Counted from the stretch's first letter, positions 25,342-35,597 are shown. The stretch: DNA of 35,671 nucleotides from Bacteroidota bacterium (GCA_013288745.1 JABDBG010000020.1:1-35671), one strand, 5' to 3'. Notes: generated by a model not told the origin, from the sequence alone. Made by a program: numbers and translations.

Positions 25342-25368
25342 GTGTAAACATTTTCGTTAACCATTTTT
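25324..25368 (+). terminator. Probable pyk terminator built from repeat units
   Basis: AAATGGTTAA (25324-25333) pairs with TTAACCATTT (25357-25366), followed by TTTCTTTT. Inside the loop a second perfect hairpin pairs AAATGT (25338-25343) with ACATTT (25348-25353). The structure lies between pyk and the NTF2-like gene. The low GC content makes the stem weak, but position and T-tract fit termination. Confidence 0.55.
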
Positions 25369-25385
25369 CTTTTAAAGAATATTTT

Positions 25386-25862
25386 ATGGAGAATAATGAA
25401 CAGTTGATCAGAAATTTTTATACGGCTTTTCAAAAGCTGGATGACGGATCCATGGTCAGCAATTATGCTGATGATATCGTTTTTTTTGATCCTGTCTTCG
25501 GTTTGCTCCAGGGTAACGAAGCCCGCGCCATGTGGAAAATGTTATGTAAAAATGCAAAAGATTTCTCATTAACTTATTCCAACATTATTCACCTGGATGA
25601 AGAATATAGCACATGTGAGTGGATAGCAACCTATACTTTTTCAAAAACAGGCAGAAAAGTAATTAATAACGGAAAAGCCTACATGAAATTTTCTAATGGA
25701 AAAATCGTTGAACATAGCGATGGATTTAGCCTGTACAAATGGAGCAAACAAGCATTGGGTCTGCCGGGGATACTATTCGGCTGGAATTCTTTTTTTCAGA
25801 ACAGAATAAAAAAGCAAGCTCAAAATAACCTGCGAAATTTTATATTGAATAATAATAAGTAA
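25386..25862 (+). CDS. NTF2-like / SnoaL-like domain protein
   Basis: A 158-residue protein with the nuclear-transport-factor-2-like cone fold pattern: an N-terminal helix pair NEQLIRNFYTAFQKLDDGSMVSNYADDIVFFDPVF, then G-x-x-A-R-x-M-W and alternating strands ending in FSNGKIVEHSDGFSLYKW. This is the SnoaL-like/nuclear transport factor 2 family, whose members are often uncharacterised or act as isomerases. About 35 C-terminal residues are basic (RIKKQAQNNLRNF). I start it at ATG 25386; a frame open from 25326 would run through the hairpin and repeat units. It is followed 29 bases later by the oligopeptidase gene. No specific function can be given. Confidence 0.75.
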   Translation: MENNEQLIRNFYTAFQKLDDGSMVSNYADDIVFFDPVFGLLQGNEARAMWKMLCKNAKDFSLTYSNIIHLDEEYSTCEWIATYTFSKTGRKVINNGKAYMKFSNGKIVEHSDGFSLYKWSKQALGLPGILFGWNSFFQNRIKKQAQNNLRNFILNNNK

Positions 25863-25891
25863 ATTTAGAGAACGAACCTTAATCTACTTTT

Positions 25892-28012
25892 ATGAAAACT
25901 TCCCGGCAAATAATTCTAATCACATCAATAGCTTCTTTCTGTTTTATGATTAACGTGCAAGCACAAATAAAATATCCTGTTACAAAAAAATCAAATCAGG
26001 TCGATGATTATTTCGGAACTAAAGTGGCCGATCCATATCGCTGGCTCGAAGATGATAATAGCGAAGAAACGAAGCAATGGGTTTCAGCAGAGAATGTTGT
26101 GACGCAGCATTACCTGGCAACGATCTCTTTCAGGGATAGTATAAAAAATAAGCTAACAGCGATGTGGAACTATGAAAGGTACAGTTCACCATTTAAAAAA
26201 GGTGCTTATTACTATTATTATAAAAATGAAGGTTTACAAAACCAACCAGTATTATATCGTCAATCAGGACTTGCAGGAAAGCCTGAAGTTTTTATTGATC
26301 CTAATACCATGAGTAAAGATGGCACTGTAGTTCCCAGCCTGCCACAGTTCAGTAAATCTAAAAAATATTGCGCCTATCTTTTATCGCAAAGTGGAAGTGA
26401 TTGGCAGGAAGGGTATATAATGGATGTACAGACAAAAAAGATATTATCTGATAAATTACGATGGGTAAAATTCAGCGGTATATCCTGGAAAGGAGATGAA
26501 GGATTTTATTATAGCAGGTATCCAGAGCAAAACGAACAGAATAAATTAAGCGAACAAAATAAGAACCATAAATTATATTTCCATAAAATAGGTACGCTAC
26601 AAAGCGCTGATGAACTAATATATGAAGATAAAGACCATCCTTTGCGTACGATCAATGCAGATGTAACCGAGGATGAAAAATTTCTGTTTATCAATATGTC
26701 AGAAGGAACTAGCGGTAATGAGATATGGGTAAAAGATCTAAAAGCAAATACTCCACTCAGCTTATTAATAAAAGGATTTGATACAGAAGCGCAGGTTATA
26801 GATAATGATGGAGAGAGGTTACTTGTATTAACAAATGCCGGCGCGCCCAATTATCAACTTGTTTCTATTGATCCCAAAAACCCCGGTAAAGAAAACTGGC
26901 AGGTAATTATTCCCACAAGAACTAAACTATTAGAAAGTGTTGGTACCGCGGGCGGTAAACTATTTTTAAATTACCTCGAAGATGCAGCCAGTAAAGTATA
27001 CCAGTGTACATACCAGGGTTATTACGCAAAGGAAATTAAATTGCCGGGAATAGGAACTGCAAGCGGGTTTCATGGTGATAGAGATGAAACAGAATTGTTT
27101 TACACATATACTTCTTTTAATTGCCCTGCTACTATTTATCGGTACGATATTATTTCAGGAACGAGCGAGTTATTTAGAAAACCTTCAGTAAGCATCAATC
27201 CGGATGATTATTTAACGCTTCAAACATTCTTTCAAAGTGCAGATGGAACTTCTGTTCCAATGTTTATAACATATAAAAAAGGAATGGTATTAAATGGCAA
27301 TAACCCAACATTGATATATGGTTATGGCGGATTTAATATTCCTTTAACGCCCAATTTTAGTATCTCAAATGCTTTCTTTTTAGAACAAGGAGGTATTTAT
27401 GTCCAAATAAATTTACGCGGTGGAAATGAATATGGTGAGGAATGGCACAAGGCAGGAATGTTACAAAACAAACAAAATGTTTTTAATGATGTTTTTGCTG
27501 CAGTAAAATTCTTAACAGATAAAAAATATACTAACCCGAAAAAAATTTCACTATCGGGCCGCAGTAATGGCGGATTGTTAGTAGGAGCCTGTATCACACA
27601 GCATCCTGAATTATTTAAAGTAGCCATACCACAGGTAGGTGTACTGGATATGTTGCGCTATCATTTATTTACGATAGGATGGGCGTGGGCAGTAGAGTAT
27701 GGCAGAAGTGATAAAAAAGAAGATTTTGAAAACCTGTATAAGTACTCTCCTTTACAAAATATCAAAAAAGGAGTTGATTACCCTGCAACTTTAATTACAA
27801 CAAATGATCATGATGACAGGGTAGTACCTGCACATAGTTTTAAATTTGCTGCGAGATTACAGGAGTGTAACGGCGGCAAAAACCCAATATTGATAAGGAT
27901 AGGAACAAATGCCGGCCATGGTGTAGGTATCCCTACTACTAAAGCAATTGAAGAAGTTTCTGATATCTGGAGCTTTATCATGTACAATCTTGAAATGAAT
28001 TTCAGACCTTAA
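25892..28012 (+). CDS. Secreted prolyl oligopeptidase family (S9A) serine peptidase
   Basis: A 706-residue peptidase of clan SC family S9A. Residues 1-25 are a signal peptide (IILITSIASFCFM..VQA), so it acts in the periplasm or outside the cell. The DPYRWLED motif near residue 50 is typical, a seven-blade beta-propeller follows, and the alpha/beta hydrolase domain starts around TLIYGYGGF. The catalytic triad is Ser558 in GRSNGG, Asp641 or 642 in NDHDDRVVP, and His676 in NAGHG. It should cut short peptides after proline. Its TAA stop (28010-28012) touches the argS stop on the other strand with no bases between. Confidence 0.93.
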   Translation: MKTSRQIILITSIASFCFMINVQAQIKYPVTKKSNQVDDYFGTKVADPYRWLEDDNSEETKQWVSAENVVTQHYLATISFRDSIKNKLTAMWNYERYSSPFKKGAYYYYYKNEGLQNQPVLYRQSGLAGKPEVFIDPNTMSKDGTVVPSLPQFSKSKKYCAYLLSQSGSDWQEGYIMDVQTKKILSDKLRWVKFSGISWKGDEGFYYSRYPEQNEQNKLSEQNKNHKLYFHKIGTLQSADELIYEDKDHPLRTINADVTEDEKFLFINMSEGTSGNEIWVKDLKANTPLSLLIKGFDTEAQVIDNDGERLLVLTNAGAPNYQLVSIDPKNPGKENWQVIIPTRTKLLESVGTAGGKLFLNYLEDAASKVYQCTYQGYYAKEIKLPGIGTASGFHGDRDETELFYTYTSFNCPATIYRYDIISGTSELFRKPSVSINPDDYLTLQTFFQSADGTSVPMFITYKKGMVLNGNNPTLIYGYGGFNIPLTPNFSISNAFFLEQGGIYVQINLRGGNEYGEEWHKAGMLQNKQNVFNDVFAAVKFLTDKKYTNPKKISLSGRSNGGLLVGACITQHPELFKVAIPQVGVLDMLRYHLFTIGWAWAVEYGRSDKKEDFENLYKYSPLQNIKKGVDYPATLITTNDHDDRVVPAHSFKFAARLQECNGGKNPILIRIGTNAGHGVGIPTTKAIEEVSDIWSFIMYNLEMNFRP

Positions 28013-29788
28013 TTACATTCTTTCCGGAACATGAATGCCCAGTAGTTCCATCGAACTTTTAATTACATTAGCTGTCATACCGGCAATGGATAAACGCAAT
28101 TGTTTTTTTTCTTCTGTTTCTGCGCTGGCAATAGAATGGATAGTGTAAAATGAATTGAAGGTTTTAGCCAGGTCAAAAACATAAATAGCAATAGCTGAAG
28201 GGTTATGTTCAAAAGCAGCCTGTTCAATAGCCGCAGGAAATTGTTCCAATACCATAATTACATCCTTTTCCAATTTTAATAAGCTATCGGTGACCGGTAG
28301 TCGATGGTCGGTGGTCGTTTTCCGCAAAATGCTCTTTATCCTCGCATAAGTGTATTGTACAAATGGTCCGGTAAATCCATGAAAATCTATACTCTCTTCG
28401 GGATTAAAAACCATTGTTTTTTTAGGATCTACTCTTAGCAGATAAAATTTCATAGCTCCTAATCCGATCGTATCATACAGGTCTTTTAATTCTGCCTCAG
28501 TAAAATCCTTCACTTTACCCAATTCTTCTGTGTGGTGTTTAGAAGTTGCGATCATTTCATCTACCAGATCATCAGCATCAACAACAGTCCCTTCCCTGCT
28601 TTTCATTTTACCGGTAGTTAATTCTACCATGCCATAACTCAAATGGAAAATTCCATCCGCAAAAGGCATCCCCAATTTTTTACAGATCAATTGCAAAACT
28701 TTCATGTGGTAGTTTTGTTCGTTGCCTATCACATAAATGCTTTGGTCTATTTTGTATTCGTCATATTTAAGTTCTGCCAGGCCAATATCCTGTGTCATAT
28801 AAACAGAAGTGCCATCTCTACGTTGAACTAACTTTTCATCGAGTCCATCAGCAGTAAGGTCTATCCATATACTTCCATCTTCCTTTTTGAAAAATACTTT
28901 CTTTGCTAGACCTTGTTGTACAATATCTTTCCCTAATAAATAAGTATTGCTCTCGTAATAAGTTTTAGCAAAATCACTTCCTATTCTTTTATAAGTAATG
29001 GCAAAGCCTTCATATACCCAGCCATTCATTTCTTTCCAAAGTGCCATCACATCAGGTTTTCCTTCTTCCCAATCCAATAACATTTGTTGTGTAGCTTTCA
29101 TTATTGGCGCTTCTTTCTCCGCTTCATCTTTTGTCTTTCCAGCTGTAATTAATTGTTCTACTTCCTTTTTGTATTCGTCATTAAATTTTACATAGTATTG
29201 ACCAACAAAATGATCTCCCTTCATGTTGGTTGATTTTGGTGTAGCGCCGTTCGCGAATAATTGCCATGCGATCATACTTTTACAAATATGGATACCACGG
29301 TCATTTACAATACAGGTTTTAACAACATCGTAGCCATTTGCTTTTAAGATCTCAGCAATACTCCATCCCAAAAAATTATTTCTTAAGTGGCCAAGATGCA
29401 AAGGCTTATTAGTGTTAGGAGAAGAATATTCTACCATCACTTTTTTGCCGTTCTTTTCTTTTTTACCAAAATTGCTATCCGCATGATTTTTTGCTACAAA
29501 ATCCAGCCAATAACTATCGGCAATCGTCAGGTTCAAAAAGCCTTTTATAATATTGAATTTTGTAAAAAAATGAGGATATGTTTTGGTAAGATGTTCGCCT
29601 AATTGATTGCCGATAGCATCAGGTGATAATTTCAATGATTTTACTAAGGAGAACATTACGACGGTATAATCACCCTCGAATTCCGGTTTGGTTTGATTTA
29701 CCTGAAAATCCTTTTCTGTAAAAGATTGATTAAAAACCGCTGATAAACTTGCAGTTACACTTTGCTGTATGCTATTGACTATTGACAT
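28013..29788 (-). CDS. argS: Arginyl-tRNA synthetase
   Basis: A 591-residue class I aminoacyl-tRNA synthetase that attaches arginine to tRNA-Arg. The N-terminal additional domain is complete. The ATP-binding HIGH motif is HLGH at residues 131-134 within SSPNTNKPLHLGHLRN. The KMSKS-loop equivalent lies in GKMKSREGTVV, and the protein ends in the conserved LLGIHVPERM. Residues about 491-502, in the linker after YTYARIKSILRK, are encoded by a 7-base-period repeat (28283-28317). A -7 promoter box ends only four bases before the ATG, so a leaderless transcript is possible. Confidence 0.95.
   Translation of the reverse strand: MSIVNSIQQSVTASLSAVFNQSFTEKDFQVNQTKPEFEGDYTVVMFSLVKSLKLSPDAIGNQLGEHLTKTYPHFFTKFNIIKGFLNLTIADSYWLDFVAKNHADSNFGKKEKNGKKVMVEYSSPNTNKPLHLGHLRNNFLGWSIAEILKANGYDVVKTCIVNDRGIHICKSMIAWQLFANGATPKSTNMKGDHFVGQYYVKFNDEYKKEVEQLITAGKTKDEAEKEAPIMKATQQMLLDWEEGKPDVMALWKEMNGWVYEGFAITYKRIGSDFAKTYYESNTYLLGKDIVQQGLAKKVFFKKEDGSIWIDLTADGLDEKLVQRRDGTSVYMTQDIGLAELKYDEYKIDQSIYVIGNEQNYHMKVLQLICKKLGMPFADGIFHLSYGMVELTTGKMKSREGTVVDADDLVDEMIATSKHHTEELGKVKDFTEAELKDLYDTIGLGAMKFYLLRVDPKKTMVFNPEESIDFHGFTGPFVQYTYARIKSILRKTTTDHRLPVTDSLLKLEKDVIMVLEQFPAAIEQAAFEHNPSAIAIYVFDLAKTFNSFYTIHSIASAETEEKKQLRLSIAGMTANVIKSSMELLGIHVPERM
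28283..28317 (-). repeat. Heptameric repeat inside argS, CGACCAY type, 5 units
   Basis: On the coding strand the units are CGACCAC, CGACCAT, CGACTAC, then the more diverged CGGTCAC and CGATAGC: five in-phase 7-base units. They encode about twelve residues (TTTDHRLPVTDS) in the variable linker between the catalytic core and the anticodon-binding domain. The array has the same period and length as the intergenic arrays nearby. Confidence 0.65.
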
Positions 29789-29792
29789 CCTG

Positions 29793-29800
29793 CAAAAGTA
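29793..29800 (-). promoter_or_regulatory. Candidate argS -7 box (TACTTTTG) very close to the ATG
   Basis: On the minus strand TACTTTTG matches TAnnTTTG exactly and ends four bases before the argS start codon. Since transcription usually begins about 5-8 bases after this box, the mRNA would begin at or next to the ATG. No TTG -33 element is seen at the usual distance. Confidence 0.45.
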
Positions 29801-29804
29801 ATAA

Positions 29805-29832
29805 AGTTATAAGTCATAAGTTATAAGTAATC
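29805..29832. repeat. Heptameric tandem repeat, AGTNATA type, 4 units
   Basis: Units are AGTTATA, AGTCATA, AGTTATA and AGTAATC, an exact 7-base period. The array lies in the divergent region between argS and the ABC-F gene, directly upstream of the argS -7 box. Confidence 0.7.
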
Positions 29833-29847
29833 AGCAGGTGCAGATGA

Positions 29848-31551
<1,704 letters not shown>

Positions 31552-31552
31552 T

Positions 31553-32071
31553 ATGCTACACGTCAGAGATAAAATATTAGACTTCATAGATTTTTTTCAT
31601 CCTCCTTTCAGGAAGATAATGCCTATCAAAACATTTAGATATGCGGCTTGCGGCGGTGCTAATGTAGTATTTGGAAATGTGATCGTGTATACTGCTATTT
31701 ATCATCTGGTAAAAAATCAGGATGTAGTGAACATGGGATTGTTTGCATTTAAACCATATAATTTCGCGTTAACGATCTCTTCCATATTTACTTTTTGTGT
31801 GGGATTTATTTTGAATAAATATGTTGTATTTACCACATCGAATTTAAAAGCCCGTGTGCAATTATTCCGCTATTTTTTGGCTTTTCTTTTTAGCTATTCG
31901 TTGAATTATCTTTTGCTTAATAAAGTATTCATCGAAGGCTTACATTTGCATCCCGTTCTGGCGCAAGGTATTACGGTAGTTATTGTAACAGCGGTAAGCT
32001 ATCTAACCCAAATGCATTTTACTTTCAAAGTAAAAAAAGATCCTGATGATATTACACAATTGCCTGAATAA
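31553..32071 (+). CDS. GtrA-like family membrane protein
   Basis: A 172-residue membrane protein with four hydrophobic helices (about 44-60, 76-96, 106-126 and 136-154), starting one base after the ABC-F stop. FRYAACGGANVVFGNVIVY, ALTISSIFTFCVGFILNKYVVF and the end FTFKV fit the GtrA/DPMS-associated family, whose members are thought to move lipid-linked sugars across the membrane in glycosylation systems. No partner glycosyltransferase is adjacent. The polysaccharide locus lies 9 kb upstream. An alternative start is Met23 (31619). Confidence 0.83.
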   Translation: MLHVRDKILDFIDFFHPPFRKIMPIKTFRYAACGGANVVFGNVIVYTAIYHLVKNQDVVNMGLFAFKPYNFALTISSIFTFCVGFILNKYVVFTTSNLKARVQLFRYFLAFLFSYSLNYLLLNKVFIEGLHLHPVLAQGITVVIVTAVSYLTQMHFTFKVKKDPDDITQLPE

Positions 32072-32076
32072 ATTTA

Positions 32077-32161
32077 TTTCACGCAAAGTAAAATAAGTAA
32101 ATACAAAAGCCGCAAAGATCTTTGCGGCTTTTGTATTTATACGTAGCGTCTTTGCGTGAAA
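32077..32161. terminator. Bidirectional terminator: 42-bp palindrome nested in a second inverted repeat
   Basis: Bases 32098-32139 form a perfect 42-bp palindrome centred on AGATCT, with the core GCCGCAAAGATCTTTGCGGC. Outside it, TTTCACGCAAAG (32077-32088) pairs with CTTTGCGTGAAA (32150-32161). The whole structure fills the space between the converging GtrA-like gene (stop 32071) and ald (stop 32163), with T-rich tails in both directions, so a shared terminator is the simplest role. Confidence 0.75.
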
Positions 32162-32162
32162 A

Positions 32163-33275
32163 CTATAATAATGTTTTTACATCTACATATTCAAATCCGT
32201 GTGCATCGGCAACGGCTTTGTAAGTTACATGGCCATCTAAAGTATTAATGCCTTTTAAGAGCGCATCATTTTCCAGGCAAGCTTTTTTATAACCTTTCGT
32301 AGCGATCAAAACTGCATAAGGCACCGTGACATTTGTTAAAGCGAAAGTAGAAGTGCGAGGTACCGCACCAGGCATATTTGCCACCGCGTAATGCAACACG
32401 TTATGTTTTATGTAAACAGGATCGTCATGCGTAGTGATGCGATCTGTAGTTTCAAAAATACCGCCCTGATCGATCGCGATATCCACAACAACAGAACCGG
32501 GCTCCATTGATTTGATCATTTCTTCCGTAACTAAATGCGGCGCTCTTGCTCCGGGAATTAATACAGCGCCGATCACCAGGTCAGATTCTTTTACAGATAC
32601 AGCAATATTATGCGGGTTAGAAATTAAGGTACTGATCTCTCCATTGTACATATCATCGATCTGTCGTAACCTGTCTGCACTTAGATCAATGATCGTTATT
32701 TCAGCACCAAGTCCAAGTGCTATTTTAGCAGCATTTGTTCCGGCAACGCCGCCACCAATAATTGTTACCCTGCCGCGTTTCACGCCTGGTACTCCTCCTA
32801 ATAAAATTCCTTTGCCACCTTCAGGTTTCTCTAAAAAACGCGCACCAATTTGCGAAGCCATCCTTCCGGCAACTTCACTCATCGGCGTTAATAACGGGAG
32901 CGTGCCATTCGCAATCTGAACTGTTTCATACGCAATACCGATCACTTTATTTTTTACTAAAGCTTTCGTTAATGCCGCTTCAGAAGCAAGGTGCAAATAA
33001 GTAAATAAAATAAGCCCTTCTCTAAAATAATCATACTCGCTGGTAATGGGTTCTTTTACTTTCATCACCATTTCCATCGCCCATGCTTCTGCAGCGGTGG
33101 CAACAATTGATGCGCCCGCTTTCACATATTCATCATCTGAAAAACCTGATCCTTTACCGGCATCTTTCTGAACAAATACTGTATGGCCGGAACGTACAAG
33201 ATGTACAACGCCTCCCGGTGTTATAGCGACACGACTTTCGTTATTCTTTATTTCTTTTGGTACACCAATACGCAT
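32163..33275 (-). CDS. ald: Alanine dehydrogenase
   Basis: A 370-residue NAD-dependent alanine dehydrogenase, interconverting L-alanine with pyruvate and ammonia. The N-terminus [20 protein letters not shown] is typical. Arg15, Lys74 (in MKVKEP) and His95 (in TYLHLA) are the substrate-binding residues, and the NAD-binding [20 protein letters not shown] follows [10 protein letters not shown]. It is unlikely to be a transhydrogenase alpha subunit because the [13 protein letters not shown] and C-terminal parts match Ald and there is no PntB-like partner. A heptameric repeat begins directly upstream of the ATG, leaving no clear promoter box. Confidence 0.95.
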   Translation of the reverse strand: MRIGVPKEIKNNESRVAITPGGVVHLVRSGHTVFVQKDAGKGSGFSDDEYVKAGASIVATAAEAWAMEMVMKVKEPITSEYDYFREGLILFTYLHLASEAALTKALVKNKVIGIAYETVQIANGTLPLLTPMSEVAGRMASQIGARFLEKPEGGKGILLGGVPGVKRGRVTIIGGGVAGTNAAKIALGLGAEITIIDLSADRLRQIDDMYNGEISTLISNPHNIAVSVKESDLVIGAVLIPGARAPHLVTEEMIKSMEPGSVVVDIAIDQGGIFETTDRITTHDDPVYIKHNVLHYAVANMPGAVPRTSTFALTNVTVPYAVLIATKGYKKACLENDALLKGINTLDGHVTYKAVADAHGFEYVDVKTLL

Positions 33276-33310
33276 GATTAATTGTTAATGGTAAATGATA
33301 AATGGTAAAT
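33276..33310. repeat. Heptameric tandem repeat, NNTWAAT type, 5 units
   Basis: Units are GATTAAT, TGTTAAT, GGTAAAT, GATAAAT and GGTAAAT, in exact 7-base phase, beginning at the base next to the ald start codon. Same unit family as 25314-25341. The last units form the left arm of a hairpin with 33326-33336. Confidence 0.7.
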
Positions 33311-33336
33311 GAAACAACTGTTAGTATTTACCATTT
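33300..33336. terminator. Hairpin upstream of ald (terminator-like)
   Basis: AAATGGTAAAT (33300-33310) pairs perfectly with ATTTACCATTT (33326-33336), with a 15-base loop, flanked on the right by a T/A-rich tract. It could end transcription of the M13 peptidase gene, which is read leftwards, or fold in the ald leader. The T-run is better on the + strand, where no gene precedes it, so direction is unclear. Confidence 0.45.
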
Positions 33337-33438
33337 TTTATTTTTTAGCCCAACATATTGCTACTATTAAGCAGTAGTGGCGTCGCACGTTTCATCATTG
33401 AATATCTATTAAGCACATTTAATAATTGTAACGGCAAC

Positions 33439-33452
33439 ATTTACCCTTTACC
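33439..33452. repeat. Partial inverted heptameric repeat at the end of the M13 gene
   Basis: ATTTACC and CTTTACC lie side by side, followed after two bases by the diverged TATTACC (33455-33461), which covers the M13 stop codon. Read on the minus strand these are GGTAAAT-type units, so this set is inverted relative to 33276-33310. Confidence 0.5.
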
Positions 33453-33456
33453 ATTA

Positions 33457-35466
33457 TTACCAAACTTGTATTCTATCACTAACAGGCTTATACATTTTAT
33501 CGCCCGGCTTTACATTGAATGCAGTGTACCAGGGTGTAAAATCTGATAAAGGCCCGTTCACGCGCCACATCGCCGGACTATGAGGATCTGTTTTTATGCG
33601 CTGCAGTTGAAGCACTTCTTTGCTTTTCATGCGCCATATCTGTGCAACGCCTAAAAAGAAACGCTGATCAGGCGTAAAGCCATCGATTTTTTTATTTGAC
33701 TTTGCTTCTTCTGTATTTTGGAATGCCTGGTAAGCGATCGTAACGCCGCCAATATCCGCAAGGTTCTCGCCCAATGTAAGTTTACCATTTACATGTAAAC
33801 TATCCAGTACAGTATATGCACTATATTGTTTTACAACCGCAGCAGTCTTAGCGTCAAATTTTGTTTTATCATCTGCGGTCCACCAGTTACTAAGATTACC
33901 ATTCAGATCATATTGACTTCCCTGATCATCAAAACCATGAGTCATTTCATGACCGATCACCATGCCAATGCCGCCATAATTAATAGCATCATCCGCAGCA
34001 GGATCGAAGAAAGGGAATTGTAATATCCCCGCAGGAAAAACGATTTCATTATAATATGGATTATAGTAAGCATTAATAGTAGGAGGCGTCATTCCCCATA
34101 AGGTTCTGTCAACAGGCTTACCTTCAAAACTCATTTGATAATCGTATTCAAATTTTCCAAGGCGCACATAGTTTCCAAAATAATCATCTCTTTTGATATC
34201 GGCATTGTACTCTTTCCATTTATTAGGGAATCCGATCTTTTTAAGAAAGGCGGCTAGTTTTGCTTCAGCTTTTGTTTTGGTAGAATCACTCATCCAGGTC
34301 AATGCCTGTATGCGTTGGTTGTATACTTGTTGAAGATTATTTACCAAACGTATCATGCGTTGCTTAGCTGAATCGGTAAAATATTTTTTCACATATAATT
34401 GACCAAGCGCTTCACCTAATGTTCCATCTACCGCGCTAGCCATTGTTTCACTACGTGGTTTTTGTTTTTGCTGGCCACTTAGAACCTTGCCGTAAAATTC
34501 AAAATTTGCCGTAACAAAATCACTGCTTAAAATGGTAGAGGCGTTATTTGTCTCATGAAAGCGTAAATATTGTTTCCAGTCATTAATGGGTACAAACGTA
34601 TAGATACTATCTAATGTCTGATAAAATTTAGGTTGACCAACGTTAAAAGAATCGGTAGTGATCTTTAATCCAGCAAAGATTGAGCTCCAATCTAAATCAG
34701 GTGCTAATTTTACGAGGTCGCTCCTGCTCATTTTATGATAATTAGCAACAGGGTCACGTAATTCAACATTACCACTGTGGCCCCCTGCAAGTTTGGTTTC
34801 AAAAGCTAAAACGGTAGCGGCGTTTTTAGCAGCAACCACACTATCATCACCGATCAATTCAAATAATTTAGTGATGTATGCAACATATGCTTTGCGTTGT
34901 TCTACGATCTTAGGATCAGTAGAAAAATAATAATCTTTTTCAGGAAGTCCCAACCCACCTTGAAAAAATGCGCAAATATTCATGCTTGCATTTTTATCGT
35001 CGGGCTGTACGGCAAAACTATATAAGATGGCATCATTCATTGCCTGGTGTGCTGTTATATAAGCGATAACCGCTTTTGTATCTTTTAAATTATTGATGGT
35101 TTGCAGGTAAGGTTGCAAGGGGGTGGATCCTAATTTATTAATTGTTACGGTATCCATTCCGCTTGCATACATATCACCTACTTTTTGATCAACACTGCCA
35201 ACCGGTGCTTTTGTAGCAGCAGCAGTTTCACAAAGGCTTTGCATTGCTTCACGACTTTTTTTTCTCAGATCAAAAAAAGAACCGGTACTGTTTTCTGTTG
35301 AAGGGATTACAGCGGTCTTGTTCCAGTTACCGTTTGCATATAACCAAAAATTATCTCCCGGTTTTACGGTTGTATCCATTGCAGACTTATCTAAAAACTG
35401 GCTTTTGCAATTTTGTGTAATCAGTAAGGCGGTGAATAATAGGGTAGAAAAATATACCTTTTTCAT
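33457..35466 (-). CDS. Exported M13 family (neprilysin-like) zinc metallopeptidase
   Basis: A 669-residue peptidase of the M13 (neprilysin/PepO) family that cuts oligopeptides outside the cytoplasm. The N-terminal MKKVYFSTLLFTALLITQNC is a signal peptide; the cysteine at residue 20 is not in a good lipobox, so lipoprotein status is uncertain. The zinc motif is HEMTH (His506, Glu507, His510); the third ligand is Glu567 in GENLADIGG; NAYYNPYYNEIVFPAGIL binds the substrate backbone, and the protein ends in the family's xVW (RIQVW). DKSAMDTTVKPGDNFWLYANGNW is the usual M13 start. Length is normal. No adjacent partner gene is seen. Confidence 0.94.
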   Translation of the reverse strand: MKKVYFSTLLFTALLITQNCKSQFLDKSAMDTTVKPGDNFWLYANGNWNKTAVIPSTENSTGSFFDLRKKSREAMQSLCETAAATKAPVGSVDQKVGDMYASGMDTVTINKLGSTPLQPYLQTINNLKDTKAVIAYITAHQAMNDAILYSFAVQPDDKNASMNICAFFQGGLGLPEKDYYFSTDPKIVEQRKAYVAYITKLFELIGDDSVVAAKNAATVLAFETKLAGGHSGNVELRDPVANYHKMSRSDLVKLAPDLDWSSIFAGLKITTDSFNVGQPKFYQTLDSIYTFVPINDWKQYLRFHETNNASTILSSDFVTANFEFYGKVLSGQQKQKPRSETMASAVDGTLGEALGQLYVKKYFTDSAKQRMIRLVNNLQQVYNQRIQALTWMSDSTKTKAEAKLAAFLKKIGFPNKWKEYNADIKRDDYFGNYVRLGKFEYDYQMSFEGKPVDRTLWGMTPPTINAYYNPYYNEIVFPAGILQFPFFDPAADDAINYGGIGMVIGHEMTHGFDDQGSQYDLNGNLSNWWTADDKTKFDAKTAAVVKQYSAYTVLDSLHVNGKLTLGENLADIGGVTIAYQAFQNTEEAKSNKKIDGFTPDQRFFLGVAQIWRMKSKEVLQLQRIKTDPHSPAMWRVNGPLSDFTPWYTAFNVKPGDKMYKPVSDRIQVW

Positions 35467-35566
35467 TGTATTGTTATTTAAATAAGGTGAGTAATCATTT
35501 ATATTGTAATGTACTCAAATTACTTTATTTAACAGCAGGTGTTGAGAAAGCAGGGGTAAAAAAATA

Positions 35567-35597
35567 GGGCCTGGAGTAGAAACTCCGGCCCGTTTTT
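35567..35597. terminator. Strong GC-rich hairpin with T-tracts on both strands
   Basis: GGGCC (35567-35571) plus GGAGT (35573-35577) pair with ACTCC (35582-35586) and GGCCC (35587-35591), with one bulged T and an AGAA tetraloop. GTTTTT follows on the + strand, and the A-run at 35558-35564 gives a T-run on the minus strand. It can act as a terminator in either direction. It lies about 100 bases upstream of the M13 gene start and 13 bases before a short ORF. Confidence 0.65.

Noticed and set aside
25326..25385. N-terminal extension of the NTF2-like protein by 20 residues
   Set aside because: It is formed by translating the repeat units and hairpin downstream of pyk; the domain begins at 25386.
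32512..32919. 135-codon open frame on the plus strand
   Set aside because: Antisense to the conserved NAD-binding region of ald; low-complexity Pro/Ala/Ser composition and no domain.
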